Below are positions 22,129-35,812 of a stretch of 64,000 nt of DNA, piece by piece. Positions within the stretch are counted from its first letter, which is position 1, and every line of letters starts with the position of its first letter. Source of the DNA: Isoetes taiwanensis (Eukaryota; Streptophyta; Lycopodiopsida; Isoetales; Isoetaceae). Under the pieces are notes generated by a model. That model searched no databases and was not told where the DNA came from. It was given only the letters and a program-made list of their open reading frames with translations. Location: positions 8,263,408 to 8,327,407 of the forward strand of contig JAJEKV010000062.1 in the NCBI GenBank assembly GCA_021234155.1. Direction: 5' to 3'. A program made the translations under genes and the position numbers.

Positions 22129-23160
22129 TTAACAGATTCCTCCTTCATGAAATCTAGTCCTTTTTTTCATTTTCACCAATTTGGTAGCCATGTTTGATAT
22201 CCCTGCTGCAATTTCTTCATCAATATGAACCCGAGATCTCTTTTTACTTGTTGGCTTACCACTAACCCCCGGCTGATTACATGCCAGGCCCGAGGACTTG
22301 TGTCCAAGGATTGAAAGCACTTGGAGTTTCTTTGCCGTAATTTTTTTCTTGTGCACTTGAATTGTCTTTGCTACCATTTGCTTCATTTTGCAGCGTGGGG
22401 ACACTGGGGTTATCATCCGGAGCGTTTACAAATTCTTCTTCCACAAATGAAGCATTTGTTCCAATTGTCTCATAGAATGCATCGGACATGTAGGTATTTG
22501 GAAACATATCAGCATCCCGGAATGCCTCGCCCCAAATTCCCCATCATCCCCTCACTGGAATGTCTCTCTCATTAGTAACTCCATGTTTCGGATCTTCCAT
22601 AGCTTCAAACCAAGGCGGGTAGATGGTTCTCGATCCAGTTCTCTCGGATGCCTCTTTTTCATCCCCTCGAATTTGATCGCAATTTATCCCACTTGTTCCT
22701 TAAGCTCTCTCAAATCTTCAAGCCCATGAACGTGGGTTGTAATTTCAACATAATCTCTCTCCATTGCCCCGCAGAAAGATTAATACTACCATTATTGTGA
22801 ACCTTGTACTCCTTCATCAAAGCAAGCATGGTGGAGATTGCATTGTCGACCAATCAACGGGAGTTTTCCTTTTCTTGGCGGGTTCATAGCAATGTAATTG
22901 CTATCGTGCACAACTAAGGCTAATTCATTGGGGAGGGGTTTGATTGAACCTCACGCAATCCATTTTCCTGCTGATCCCTCTTCTTTCCCCGTGCAATGCC
23001 ATTGGAAGCCCGTGAAGGTTCAGAATTTATCTCAATGGCCACAGATTGGGAAACTGATCCAGTCATCCTTTTAGTTCTTCTAGGAACCAATTTCTCGCTC
23101 CTCGGTGGAATGAAAGGCTTCTTAGCAGTCGGCATGGAGGATCTGGTAGCCTTTGTCATG
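22129..23160 (-). pseudogene. Myb/SANT-like protein of the PIF/Harbinger element, frameshifted
   Basis: Reading the minus strand from 23160: a basic N-terminus (MTKATRSSMPTAKK...RSEKLVPRRTKRM), then after a frameshift near 22920 a Myb/SANT-like block. This block shows ALMKEYKVHNNGSINLSAGQ followed by WREIMLKLQPTF, then a stop and, in shifted frame, SLRNKWDKL (near 22660-22830). The pattern (Leu/Trp-rich, NNGS, W, LRNKWDKL) is typical of the Myb/SANT-like partner that PIF/Harbinger elements need for nuclear import and DNA binding of the transposase. The acidic middle (EEEFVNAPDDNPSV) and Lys/Arg-rich tail (KKRSRVHIDEE, KLVKMKKRTRFHEGG) follow. Several stops interrupt it. Confidence 0.6.
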
Positions 23161-23518
23161 TTCTTTAGAAAATTTGTGTCTGCTATTTCAATCTATTAGA
23201 TGCTAAAAAAATGCCTATCACCAAAGCAATGAACGCTCCGCTAGGAGGGAAGGAATTGGGATCTGATTCTTGGAGCCCGCCCACCTAGAACAGAGGCCGG
23301 AATTAAGGTCGAAATTTCCGGCCTCCAAAAACGATCCCCATAAATTTTTAGGCGTTGGGCCTAACGGCCCATTAATTGATAAGCGCCCTACGGTGGGTTA
23401 GAGGCTGAATTACCTCTAAATGAGAGTCCACTAAGTGGACTCTCGCGTACTCCAGTATCTCTCTCTCCCATTTTCTCTCAAATCATCTCTCATGATCTCT
23501 CGGTCCTCTCATGTGGTA

Positions 23519-24653
<1,135 letters not shown>

Positions 24654-26520
24654 CCCATCGATCCGAGCCATCGGATCGCCATTCTGGGAAAGGACGAGCC
24701 CCTATATTAGGCTAGTTCCATTCTCAGGCCGGTTATCGGCGTCTTCTCACAGCAGCATTTTCTTCGTGCTCGTAGCTTCGATCGCCTTGCATCCGATGGA
24801 TTTCTTCACCAGCTTCTCCACCAGTCTCGTGCTTCCTTTTCTTCTTTTTGACCCACCGCGGCGGTTTCTTCATCATTCTTTGGGCCGGTGACGTTTCCTT
24901 CTCTTCTATGCTCAAGATGCTTCTACGGACCTCTTTTCTTTCATGCTCGGTTATGATTCTATCGGTTTTCTTCGTACTTGTTTTCATCATGCATGGCTTT
25001 TCTTTGTTTTTATTGTTTCTATTGGAATCATGTGGCTCTTCGTTATTAGCATGTTGAATTTGGTGCATGGGCTCTTTATGGTTATGAGGGCGGTTTGGTT
25101 TCCTCTGTTGAATGGGTTGATCCGGGTTCTCGTGGATGTTTCGAGATTTTTACGTGCGGGGAGACTTTGGTGGCGCATGATTCTTGTTTTTATTGGCTTC
25201 TTTGGACTTCTTCTCTGTATTTTGGTCTGCCTTGCTTAGGTTTCGAGTTCATTCTCTCTCTAATCCTTTCCTGTTTGGGCGTTGTCCATGGTCGCGTTTT
25301 CTCATGTATTTCATTCTCATTACGCCATTCCGCTCGTTTACGCCTTGTACCTGCGGGATCTTTGGTTGGATGGCTTGCTTTCGGCGTTGGTTTTGGCTCT
25401 ATGCTTTTGTTTGTTGATCTTAGCTTCATTCCATGGCGGTGGCCTTGGATCCGTTGCTCCTTTTTTTCCCTTTTTTGCCTTATCCAGGATCGCCTTCACG
25501 CTCTATTCCTGCTATCTTGATTTTTTGCTCGCCTCTGTTTCTGGATTTTGTCCTTATTTGCCATGTTTTCCCGCTATCTTGGCCTCTGCCGCATTGTTCC
25601 CGGATTTTCTCCTTCTTTGCCATGAGCCGATTCAGGTAGGAAGCGAGGAACCAAGCAAAACCCCAAGTTAACCCCGCAGATGTTTATTTGGGGCTTGCGG
25701 GGTTTTTTGGTGGGTCGGGTTTGCTCTCTCTTAGTGCTATGCTCATCGAATCCATTTATTACGGCTATCCTCACGGTATGTTTTCCCTTGTTTTCCCTCG
25801 GCTCTTTCATTTATATTCTTGGGCTGCTGTTTTTCTTTGGATTTGGGCTGCGTTCATTTTGCGCGTGCTTTTTTCCTGTAGTTCTTGGCCTCCGGTCCGC
25901 CCGCTTGCGTTGGGTAGCCATCCGTTCTTGTCCTTTGTCTTTGTCTTGCTTCATCATTATATGTCGGCCCACGACTTTGTTTCCCGACCTTGCTTTAGGC
26001 ATGCGGTTCTTTTTAGATCACCTTCTTTAGTTTCTTCTTAGGTCAGATACCCTTCCCACGTCCTTTGTGCTTTCGCCAAGATCTTTCTGTGGGGTTTTTC
26101 CGCCTTTTTCCCATTTGGAGATTCATCTTTTTATGTGTCACGTTTGGAGGTTTTGCACCCATACGCTTTCGGAATGCATGCGGCTTGAACATCACGAGAC
26201 ATCGATTGGCTCGAGGGAATTCTTCCCGCCGTGCACCTTTATAATCGCCTCTTTTTCTCCCCTTTGTTAAGTAGGGTGTTTTATTTCGTATAGATTTGTT
26301 GCTCCAGCTCGGGCTCGTTTTCTGGGAGATATCATTTTGCTCTGGGATTTTTCGTCTTTACGTCCCATCCATCTGCGGGAGTTTTTTTGCTCATTCTGAC
26401 TGAGTATCCTCCTCAATTTCTCCCGACTTATCCGGCAATTTCGTTGGGCCTCATTGCGTGATTATCCCTGCTCTCTGGCAGATGTGTTTTGTGTTTGGTG
26501 TTTTAGCATTGTGGGCTGTG

Positions 26521-27085
26521 ATCCCATCTTTGAATAAAATGGAATAAAACAATTGTTTTTCTTTTTTATGTTATGTGGTTCGATATGGGGTTTTTTCACG
26601 CCAAAGCTATGGGGGTTTTCGCTTTTATATGTATTTTCTTGTGGTTCTTATTTATTGTTTTCGGATAGGGTGCATCTATGGGGGTTTTTGACGGGATGTT
26701 TTGTGGGTTTTTCGATTTGGGCTCTTCTCTAAGTTGTTATTTTTGTTGTTATTTTTCCATATTTGGTTGGTAGGTGGTTTCCTTGTCTATTGGCATTTCC
26801 TTGTGAATTATGGGTTGTTGATATTTTCTGTGGGGCCGCATGTGAGTGGGTACTGTAGTGTGATGCTATCTTTCAATAAACTGGAATAAGACAATTGTTT
26901 TTCTTTTTTACGTTATGTTGTTCGATGAGGGGTTTTTCACGCTCAATTATGTGGGGTTTTGCTTTGCATGTATTTGCCTTTATTGTGGTTCTTATTTATT
27001 GTTTTCGGGTATGGTGCATTTCTAGGGGTTTTTGACGGGATGTTTGGGGTTTTCGATTTGGGCTCCTCTCTCAGTTGTTGTCTCC
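26521..27085. repeat. Tandem duplication (period about 350 bp) inside T-rich unit 1
   Basis: 26521-26750 and about 26866-27085 share the same order of phrases: GGAATAAAACAATTGTTTTT, then a cysteine-codon-poor T-rich stretch, TATTTATTGTTTTCGG, TTTTTGACGGGATGTTT and TTCGATTTGGGCTC. They differ by scattered changes and indels. No coding meaning seen. Confidence 0.8.
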
Positions 27086-28394
27086 ATGTCTGTGATCGGG
27101 TTCGCTTGTCCTTTCTCCTTTTGTTCATTTTCCTTAGAGCTTTCGTTCATCCCATATTCCTCTTTACTTATCGGGATTTATCTTGGTATTTACTTACGTG
27201 CTTGGCATCGCATCCTTCAACTTTTTGTTTATCGGAATTCCTCTATTCTACTATATGCATACCCATATTCATTTCGTCCGTTTAGTCCATCTTGTTTCTT
27301 TCATATTTGATCTTCTATTTACACCCTACATTTCTTATCCTTTTGCACTATGGCATTGCGTTTGTTACTCTGGCCTTTTTGTGGTCTTTTGCTCTTTGGA
27401 GCACATCTTTATTTTTATTTTTATTTTTCCTTTTTCTCGTGTCTAGCTTATGTTGCCTTTTGTCAACTTCACCACACGACGACATTTGGGATTTGCCAAT
27501 GTTAAATTTCTAATCTTGTGGTGCTCTTTTATTCTCTTCGGTTCATTCTCATTTGTGCTTTTGAGGTTGAACACATTACTACGCAACAATTAAGGTAACT
27601 TCTCTTGGCCGGTTTCTAGCTTGGCACATACGGATAGACCTTGGCATTTTTATTGTGCAAATGTGGTTTTCACATGTTTCCTATTTGCTGCATTTGCTCC
27701 CATGTGCATTTCATTTCGTGCTCCTTAGCGTCATATTTTGGGGTCATTTGTTAAGATTCATCTTGTTACATAATCAATTTGTCTAGACATGTTTCTTTCC
27801 CATTGGTTTGGAATTTCTTTAGGATAATGGGAGAGCTTTGGCTTTTGAATTTATGGGTGCATTTGCATGGGTTTCACTTGATAATTAATGCGTTTTTCCA
27901 TGAGGTGTATTTTTGCGGTGTATATTGTTTTTGAATATGGGGTTTATTCGGTCCTTATGGCATATTATTCTACATCTATTGTCCTTTTCATCTCGGCACC
28001 TTAGGTTTTCGTCACTCTTGTTGTTTCCCTTGCTATTATCCCTATGTTGCATTCCATTGATCTATTTTGATAGCGGTCTTCTCATTTTTAGGGAAGGTCA
28101 TCTTCTTTGTTGAGTTGTTTTTTGTGGGCAATATTGAACCTTACGCCAACTTTAGCGTATTGTTAGTTAAAAGTTTTACTTCTCCCTATGCCTCAGGGGT
28201 CCGCAATAAGGGTACCTTATCTTGGGATGTTTCGCTTCTATCCGATGATCTATCTTCGTTTGTTTACATATTGGATTTCATGTTCCTTTCATACATTATC
28301 TTGTTTGGTTTGAGTTTGTATACGTGGTTTTATCGATCGATATCGCATTTTAGTGTTTACATGACTTTGGAATAAGTTGGCTCAATTTTGGTGG

Positions 28395-31137
28395 TTGTTC
28401 CTATTTTTGTGGGTGGTGTTGTTTCTTTCCACCCGATGGGGACATAAATTTCTATTTATCTGTTTTTTCTTCCACCCGGGTGGGTGCTTTTCTCCACCCT
28501 CCGGGTGATGCTTATCTTCTCTTTTTCATGTATTATTGATTTTCCTCGTTACTAATCGCTCACATCGATTTGAGTGCTTGTTGTTGTGCAGCTTGCCGCT
28601 TCACCGTCGTGCACATTCATTCGACCCCTATGATTGCCGTTCTTTTATATTCTACATTTCAACAAAGCGTTCTTATTTTTCTATCTATCTATCCATCTTG
28701 TGGTGGTGGCGGTATCTCTCGGGTGGATCTTGAGGAGGGTTAGCCTGACTTCTCCTCATTCTAGACTTGGAGTTCTATCTTGCGCTTTAGATCTCCATTA
28801 GGCTGGCGTGCTTTTCTTTCAGGTCCTTCCTTTTTTTGGGTCATGCCATCTATTGCGAGCACTTCGGCTCTTCTCCCTCAAACCGTTTTCTCCCCACGCC
28901 TGCTTTCGTCTTTGCTGGTTGTTGTCGTCAGCGCCAATTTCATCAAAAATTTTCTCCCTTCCCTCTCCCAGTCATTTTACCTTTACCCTCTTTTTTGGCT
29001 CGTCGTGATCTTTCTTTTTTCCTTGTCGCATGTTGATGTTCTTATTAAGCCCTCCACGAGACCAACTTGCTGTGGTCATATGATTTCTTTAGCTAGCTTG
29101 CCTTCGTTCATGCCCCCGTCACTATCTTCCGGTAGCCTAGTTTCTCACCCGGTTCTTGTTATCTCCTCGATCCTCCGTCCGTGATCCTCTTTTAAGCTCC
29201 TCTACTTCCTCTCTGTGTCCTTTATTCTATCCGATCGCTTTCGAGGGTGGTGGTGGGCGTGTCGTTTAGAGCGTTGCTTTTTATGATTATTAGATGTGGT
29301 TGACTTTTTATGTTCTTTTAGCCCATTTTCTCCCTCGTTTCCTCCGTTTTTGCTCAATATCGGGGACCACATCTTTGAGGCTCGTGACTTCCTACCATAC
29401 CGGGCGGTCCTCGTCTTCTCACTTTCGTTCGTGGTTTTGCGACTCTACTCAACCTCACCATGTTTCTCGTCCGATCTTTATGTCTATACATTTTTATATT
29501 CCTATCGCGGCGTTCATATATTCCGGTGATTTGCATTTATATCATATGTGCATTATGCGTATGTGCGTGGTTTGTTACGTCTTCGCCTTGTTGCCGTTCT
29601 CGTTGGCATGCGGGCGCTTCTTCGCCGATTCGTCATCGTGGCGGCGTTCTTTCTTTTTCATTGTTTTCTGCTCGGCCATTTGGCTCCTCTTCTTCTCCTC
29701 CGCTATGCTTTGCGACCCAACTCCACACTGGCGGTTCTAGCCGTCTATTGAGGGTTTTTTCACTTGTAGCGGATCTTTTCTATTTGGTATGCTCATTATA
29801 TATCTTTGGCGTATTTGCTATTTGGCTTTATCATCTTTGGCATATTTGCTATTTGGCTTTATCTAGATAGGATGCATATTGCGTTTTGGCAATCGCATTG
29901 AGATTTTCGGACATGGGTGTATATTGGATTATCTTTCATTTTTATGCTTCTCTTTATTTAAAGATATGGGGTGTCCTACGTTGTTGTCCCACATGGGTTT
30001 ATATTTGATCATTTTTCCTTTTTATGCTTCTCTTTATCTAGGCATGGCGTGTATTACGTTTAGTTATCATGAAGTGTTATATTGGGCACATTCTAATGGC
30101 CACTTTTAGTTTTCGTGTTCTTGATGTTCTTTTTTATGGTTTTACATTGATGCTTTATCCTTCTCTAGATGTCTTTTTTTTTTATGGACCGATTTTTTTT
30201 GTTGGGTGGTCTTTGTTTATTTCCACCGGTGATGGTGACATTCATGTCTATTTATTATCTTTAGTGATGTTGTAAATACTATTGTCTAGCATTATTTTGC
30301 AATGCATATTTCTTTTTACATGATTGTTATCCACCCGTTGGGTGCCGCTTTTTTCCACCATGGTGGTGATGCTATTTTCATCTGCGGGTGATGCTGTTCA
30401 TTGTGCATTGTGCATTATGCTATCCTTATGCATCATTTGTCAGGGCATACATTTCTAGCTAACCGTTGAGCTCTTTGTTCACAGTGTATTGGGATATCAT
30501 CGTGCATTGTGCTATTATTATTTATCATATTTGCTATTTCGCTATGATTAGATGTGCCAGATATTGCGTTTTTTGCAATTTTGTGACATGAGTTTCTCTT
30601 GGACTATTTTTTGTGGGTGGCGTTGTTTCTTTCCCCCGATGGGGCGTAATTTGTATTTATCCCGGTTTTTCTTCCACCCATTTGGATGGCGCTTTTTCTC
30701 CACCCTCCGGGTGATGCTATCTCTTTTTCATGTATTGTTGATTTCCTCATTACTAAGCGCTCACATCGATTTGAGTTGTTGTGCAGCTTGCCGCTTCGCC
30801 GTCATGCACATTCATTCGGCCCTATCATTCGGCGTTCTTTTATATTTTACATTTCAACAGCGTTCTTATTTTTCTATCATGTCCCTTAGATTGTCATTCG
30901 TTTTTGGTTCCTTTATCATGTCCACTATTGTCTTTTGCTTTTAGTATTTCGGACCCTATATATGGCCCTAGCTTTTATTTTAATCCGTCACTTTACCTAG
31001 TCTACAACCTCTTCTGTCATGATCTAGTAGTGCTCCTTCGATGTTTTTCTGGGGTATCTCCGGGCTGGATGCTTGAGGAGGGGTTGGGGCACTTCTCCTC
31101 ATTCTTGACTTGGAGTTCTATCTTGCGCTTTGGATTT
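28395..31137. repeat. Dispersed internal duplication in T-rich unit 1 (28395-28795 and 30601-31137)
   Basis: The two segments share TTGTGGGTGG(T/C)GTTGTTTC, CTCCACCCTCCGGGTGATGCT, CGCTCACATCGATTTGAGT and GTGCAGCTTGCCGCTTC. Further on they share CTTGGAGTTCTATCTTGCGC. The second copy carries about 150 bp of extra sequence near 30890-31045. The CCACCC...GGGTGATGCT phrase, which can form a short stem, also occurs near 31640 in unit 2. Confidence 0.8.
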
Positions 31138-31316
31138 CGGGATTTGATTTTGATTCACCCCTTCTTTGTCGTCTTCTCTCTCCACTCTTCCTTCCACACA
31201 AATGTCCTTTTGCGACCCTACTCAACACTTGGAGGTTTTGGCGCACGGGTTTATAGTTAAGGAAGTCCTTTGGTAGTCGGCCGGTTTTGTGTCTCTCGCG
31301 AGTCCTTTCCCAGAAT

Positions 31317-32231
31317 CCCATCGATCCGGAAGGCCATCGGATCGCCATTCGGGAAAGGAAGCCCCTATATTAGGCTAGTTCCATTCTCAGCCGGGTTATC
31401 TGCGTCTTCTCCTGGCGACATTTTCTTCGTTGCTCGTAGCTTCCCCCCTTCCCACCCCCATCGCATTGAAGGTGTAACGTCTTTTTCATTTGTATTAGTA
31501 TTGGTCCTTGCTCTTTTTTGTGGTTTTTCACTTGTGGGTGTCGCTTTTGCCTTGTTCTTTGTTTCCTTGGCATTTTCTGTGTTTTTCTCGCCTGGGGGCG
31601 ATCGCTTTTATTTCCACCTTGAGGGTGATGCATCTTTATATATCATGTTTTCCACCCGCTGGGTGATGCTTTTTCCACCTTGTCGGTGACGCTATCTTTT
31701 TTTGTTCTGCTCTTTTTCTGTCGATTTTTATGCCTTATCTCTTCCAGCTTTCTTGATGCGGATTCTTTTTTATGGCTAGGCTTGTTTTCTCGACTCTTCA
31801 CGGGTGTTTTGAGTTTTTGGTCTTACAGGATTTCGCTTATCTTCCACCGGCTTTTGGGGTCCCGCTTTGGTTTCCGTTTCGTCATCCTCGTTGTTACATG
31901 GGTTTTTTCGCGGTTGTTTGGGGTCGTGCTTCCGGTTTGCCTTCGCGCTCGTCCGGTTTCTCTGCTCTCTAGGCACCACATTCGAGGTTGGTGGCGACCA
32001 TTTCTCATTAGGGTTTTCCTCAAAAACCCGAAAGGGCGGGGTTTTTTATCCCGATGAGAACTTGTCGCCATTGCCCTCTTATCATGCCTTAGCACATTTT
32101 CTTTTTTTGGGGTAGTCCGATATTGTTCCTATGTTCGGCTACCCCTCTCTCTTCTTATACATTGTATACTGCTGCTGTGATGAATGACAAGCCTACGGCC
32201 GGTTTTGTGTCTCTCGCGAGTCCTTTCCCAG
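31317..32231. mobile_element. Unclassified T-rich repeated element, unit 2 (about 0.9 kb)
   Basis: Begins CCCATCGATCCGGAAGG directly after the AAT that ends unit 1. It matches the first about 130 bp of unit 1 and ends GGCCGGTTTTGTGTCTCTCG then CGAGTCCTTTCCCAG, like unit 1. AAT stands before, between and after the units (24651-24653, 31314-31316, 32232-32234). Its interior carries AAAACCCGAAAGGGCGGGGT followed by a T run near 32020-32047, a stem-loop also present at LINE 3' ends in this window. It looks like an internally deleted relative of unit 1. Confidence 0.6.
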
Positions 32232-32234
32232 AAT

Positions 32235-33400
32235 GAATAGCAAATGAAATTATAAATAAACAATCCAGGTTACACTTGCTATGCTAATAATACCTTGCAA
32301 CAACATAGCCTCCTAGTTCAGCTAAGGACAAAACTAGATTTATGTTTATAAGTAACCCATAAGTGCAATGAATCCTGTGAAAATCGGTCAATTTACACAA
32401 CTCTGCAATACACATGTAGATAGGAATGAACGCACTATAAACTACTTTAGATTTTGGACGATGGAAGGCTTATTAGACCCAGGAAAAGTCTCTAAAGCTC
32501 AGATCTATCAATGTAAACTAGCATGAAAATGATGAAGTAAGATTGACCCATATAGATCAGTATAGTTGTAACATCAAAGCTAATGAATCCAAGACAAATA
32601 AATTAAAAAACACAACCTGGGTAATATAAACGTCAATTCTAGATATTGAATAATGGAAAAGCCCCAAATCTCACAAATAAAACCAATGACAATGGCAAGA
32701 AAAGAATAAATAGGACAGAGACAGATATATCTGGCAGATAAGATTGAAAGATTAGAGAGATACAGATTAGAAAGAGAGGGAAATGCTTCGTTCTGAAGGA
32801 AATGGAAATAGTCTAGACTTGCCATCGTCATGATGCAGCAGCAACAACAACGGAAGGGGATGTTTCATTCCGTGGAATTGAAGCAGGAACGTACATATGG
32901 GGAGCAAGGAGTACTAAGCGGCCATAGTTGAGCCTTGTTTGTCATCTGGAAATCCGATATGCAAACTGCTCTGCTTATAGGCAGGGAAGCAAGGAACTAC
33001 AGGCCACAATGAGGAAATAGCAAGCGGCAAGGTAAACTTGCTCTAAAGATGAATAGCCCATGCTAGAGCATGTTCAGGGCTACACACGAATCTATGGGGA
33101 AGCGTAGCAAGGTCAACATAGGCTGAAAGCAGGCAAAAATTCAAAGCAATCCAAAAAAGGATGTAGTTTAATAGTCCACAACAACGAAGAATTGTGATAA
33201 ATGACAGTGATATTTCTTGGTTTTATCTAATTGTTTTGGTCGTAGATCTTGAAAAAAAAGAATCTAATGGCGAAAATAATGCCACATCAATTTTTGATGA
33301 GGTGGAGGTGCTACGTGGATAGGCTAAAATTGCAAGAAAGGCTGTAGGTTTGGTTGGGCTGGTGTTCTAAAAACCATGCTTCATTTCCTCTTTTGGAAAA
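32235..33400. other. Intergenic DNA, no gene seen
   Basis: About 1.2 kb of AT-rich DNA. The open frames are short and match nothing I know. Confidence 0.5.
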
Positions 33401-33625
33401 ATCGCCAAAATACCATCTATGTTTTGAACATTTCCAAAAATTATGAAAGAGACATTATATAGGGGAATGGCATTTGGGATGACATTCCTTGTTTATCTAA
33501 TGGCTATTGTGAAATCACCAAAATACCATCTATGTTCTGAACATTTCCAAAAATTACCAAAGAGCTATTGTATACGGGAATGGCATTTGGGATAACATTC
33601 CCTGTTTATCTTGTGGCTGCTGTGA
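33401..33625. repeat. 113-bp direct tandem duplication
   Basis: ATC(G/A)CCAAAATACCATCTATG begins at 33401 and at 33514. Both copies then show GAACATTTCCAAAAATTA and GGGAATGGCATTTGGGAT, with several differences. Confidence 0.85.
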
Positions 33626-33664
33626 CTGGCGGCAGCCCACTGGATAAATAGGGACTGTCATCTC

Positions 33665-33830
33665 AATATCTAGCATTATAACAGGGGGTTTTTTTGTGGT
33701 TTTATACGGTTTTTCACATGGTTTCCCTATGATTTCTGCGTTGTAATCGTGGAGGCATACTAAATAGTATTTTTAGAGTGCGCCCTTTTTAGTTCATTGA
33801 TTTGGGTTGGCTTCAACAATCCGACGTTGG
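33665..33830. repeat. Dispersed repeat with ATACTAAATAGTAT palindrome (copy 1)
   Basis: ATATCTAGCATTATAACAGG, a T run, TTTTATACG and then GGCATACTAAATAGTATTT with TAGAGTGCG. Closely related copies lie at 49505-49670 and, more diverged, 51823-51910. Probably an end of an unclassified element. Confidence 0.6.
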
Positions 33831-33983
33831 TCGTTTACCCTTGTATCTAATTTTTGGTTAAAGAAAGATGAAAAAAAAATGCTAGGCATGCAAGGCTGAG
33901 CTCTTCCACTTTAGGGGTCGACCATTTTAGGGGTTTTAGGGTTCTGAGAATGGCAGATAGCGGGAGGGCTCTATGGATTTGCT

Positions 33984-35310
33984 ATGTTCATAGTGTTGTG
34001 GGAGACAGATTGCAAGGGCGTTTCACAGACAGGCTTTGAGGGAAATGTTACCTCTAAAGCCGGAGCAGGGTATGTGCAGCACGGCATGTTCTTTATAGCA
34101 AAGGATTGCTATGGCTATAACCTTGCAGTTGAGAAGACTCTGGAGCACGTCAGTGTCGTGTCAGATCTTCTCAAATTCTTGAACGAGTCTTGGACTCCCT
34201 TCCATGCCACTGGTATGAGGATTTGCTACCTCATAGTTTATAATGTTTAGATAGATTGAGATTTGTTATTAATAACGCAGCAGTATGAAAAGCATGTATG
34301 TTAACACGGTTACTTAAAACAATGCTGGGATCCATTCATTCCCTCAGAATAAGATAAAAGGCAGTCCATGGACGGGCTACGGAAGCAGTTTGCCGTAAGC
34401 AACTTGCTAGTCAAATTAACAGTGTCATATCGAACCTAGAAAGAGGGTTGATTAGTTTCAAACTGCAACTTATCACTGGTGTCGGCATGGCTCTTATGTA
34501 GGACACGTTCTTTCTAGTTGCCAATACAGGTGTCTTTATTTGGCATTAAGCTCCCCAATGTTTGATATCACTATTAGTCGAAAAGTCTTCCTGGTTGCTT
34601 GCGGAGCTACTTTTTCATCCGGTTGGCACATCTGCTATTGAGTAGAATATTCACCATCAATGATATAAGCTACACCACTGTTGAGGTTGAGCCTTTTGGA
34701 TGATAACTCAACATCGTCTCTTTTTTTGTGTTACCCTGATGCTAAGCACTTGTTATAGCTGCGGCAAAGAAGCTTCTTTTAGAGGAAGGATTTCAACAAA
34801 TATACGAGGAAGATGAATGGGCAGTATACCCAGACGGGCGTTACTTCTTTATACGAAATATGTCTACCCTTGTGGCATTTGCTATTGGGCATAAGTACGT
34901 TCTTCTAGTTCAATTCCTAGAGCATCTGCTTTAATCAGAGTGAAGCATATGTCCTGGTTCTGCTCTAAGGAAGTTTTTGTTACTGTTATAGGATGCGTAT
35001 TATTTACTTGGTCCTAGCTGTTTGTATGTTATAATGCTAGATATTTGGTCATAGGCTGCATATCTCTTCGGTAGATATAAATCTTTCTTTCCTTCCTTTC
35101 TTTTTATTGTTGTCAATGATGCAACTAGTTTTTAAGTCTTTGTGGTCTTTTTAGTGTACGTTAATAAATCTTTTTTTCCTTTTCTCTTTGGAGATAGAAT
35201 GTTAGCATGTATTGTGCCATTTATAAAATAGATACCAAATTGGAAATGGATTTCATGTGACTGCAGCACATACGGACAGTCCTTGCCCAAAGCTAAAACC
35301 CAATTCAGAG
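33984..35310 (+). pseudogene. Aspartyl aminopeptidase (M18 family), first three exons only
   Basis: The exons are 33984-34212, 34759-34894 and 35232-35310. Introns are GT-AG and phases 1 and 2 join cleanly. The joined protein reads VVSDLLKFLNESWTPFHAT, AAAKKLLLEEGFQQIYEEDE, GRYFFIRNMSTLVAFAIGHK, then NGFHVTAAHTDSPCPKLKP. This is the N-terminal region of plant aspartyl aminopeptidase (DAP), an M18 metallopeptidase that removes N-terminal Asp/Glu. The His of AHTDSP is the first zinc ligand in the family. The full enzyme is about 480-550 residues; here only about 148 are present. Similarity stops at KPNSE and the exon has no donor site; transposon-like sequence follows. I see no stop or frameshift before the break, so truncation is probably recent. 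The 76-residue first exon could include a targeting peptide. Confidence 0.8.
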
Positions 35311-35574
35311 TGGGGCATCAATTCTTGAACAGGGGTGGGAATTGGGGCATCCATTTCCGGCGAGAGTTTTTGGGCACCAAAAAAAATAAATCGGCCGTTA
35401 TGGCCCTAACCATAAAAGGTGCGAGAGGCCTAATGGGAATGCCCCTAACAATGGTTAGGAGCCAATTGTCTCTCAAGGGGAGAGTCAAATATTTGTCTCT
35501 CTCACTTATCTCTCGCCATCTCCCATCTCTTCTCATCTCTCATTTGATCTCTCAGCCCGCATGTGGCCAACACA

Positions 35575-35606
<32 letters not shown>

Positions 35607-35653
35607 TCCCTCTCCCTCTCTCTCTCTCTCTCTCCCTCTCCCCTCTCCCTCTC

Positions 35654-35705
<52 letters not shown>

Positions 35706-35725
35706 AAAGGCGACAATTCACTTCA

Positions 35726-35812
<87 letters not shown>

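Larger units (their letters stand above)
24654..31313. mobile_element. Unclassified T-rich repeated element, unit 1 (about 6.7 kb)
   Basis: The unit starts CCCATCGATCCGAGCC and ends GAGTCCTTTCCCAG. Both ends recur in a second, shorter unit that follows head to tail. A 15-bp motif near the start, ATTCTGGGAAAGGAC (24681-24695), is the exact reverse complement of GTCCTTTCCCAGAAT at the end (31302-31316). Outside it, CGATCCG-AGCCAT-CGGATCG can form a small hairpin. The plus strand is strongly T-rich over the whole length, so translations look falsely hydrophobic. I found no credible gag, pol or transposase on either strand. It could be a non-autonomous LTR-type or TIR element; class is open. Confidence 0.6.

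Noticed and set aside
24733-31689. Many long, hydrophobic open frames suggesting a cluster of membrane proteins
   Set aside because: The strand is T-rich, which produces Phe/Leu/Ser-rich translations in all frames. They overlap, lack splice logic, and match no family.
31281-32234. 24654-32231 as a conventional LTR retrotransposon with 0.9-kb LTRs
   Set aside because: Only about 130 bp at one end and about 40 bp at the other are shared, and the end motif also precedes the second unit. Tandem units explain this better than an LTR pair.
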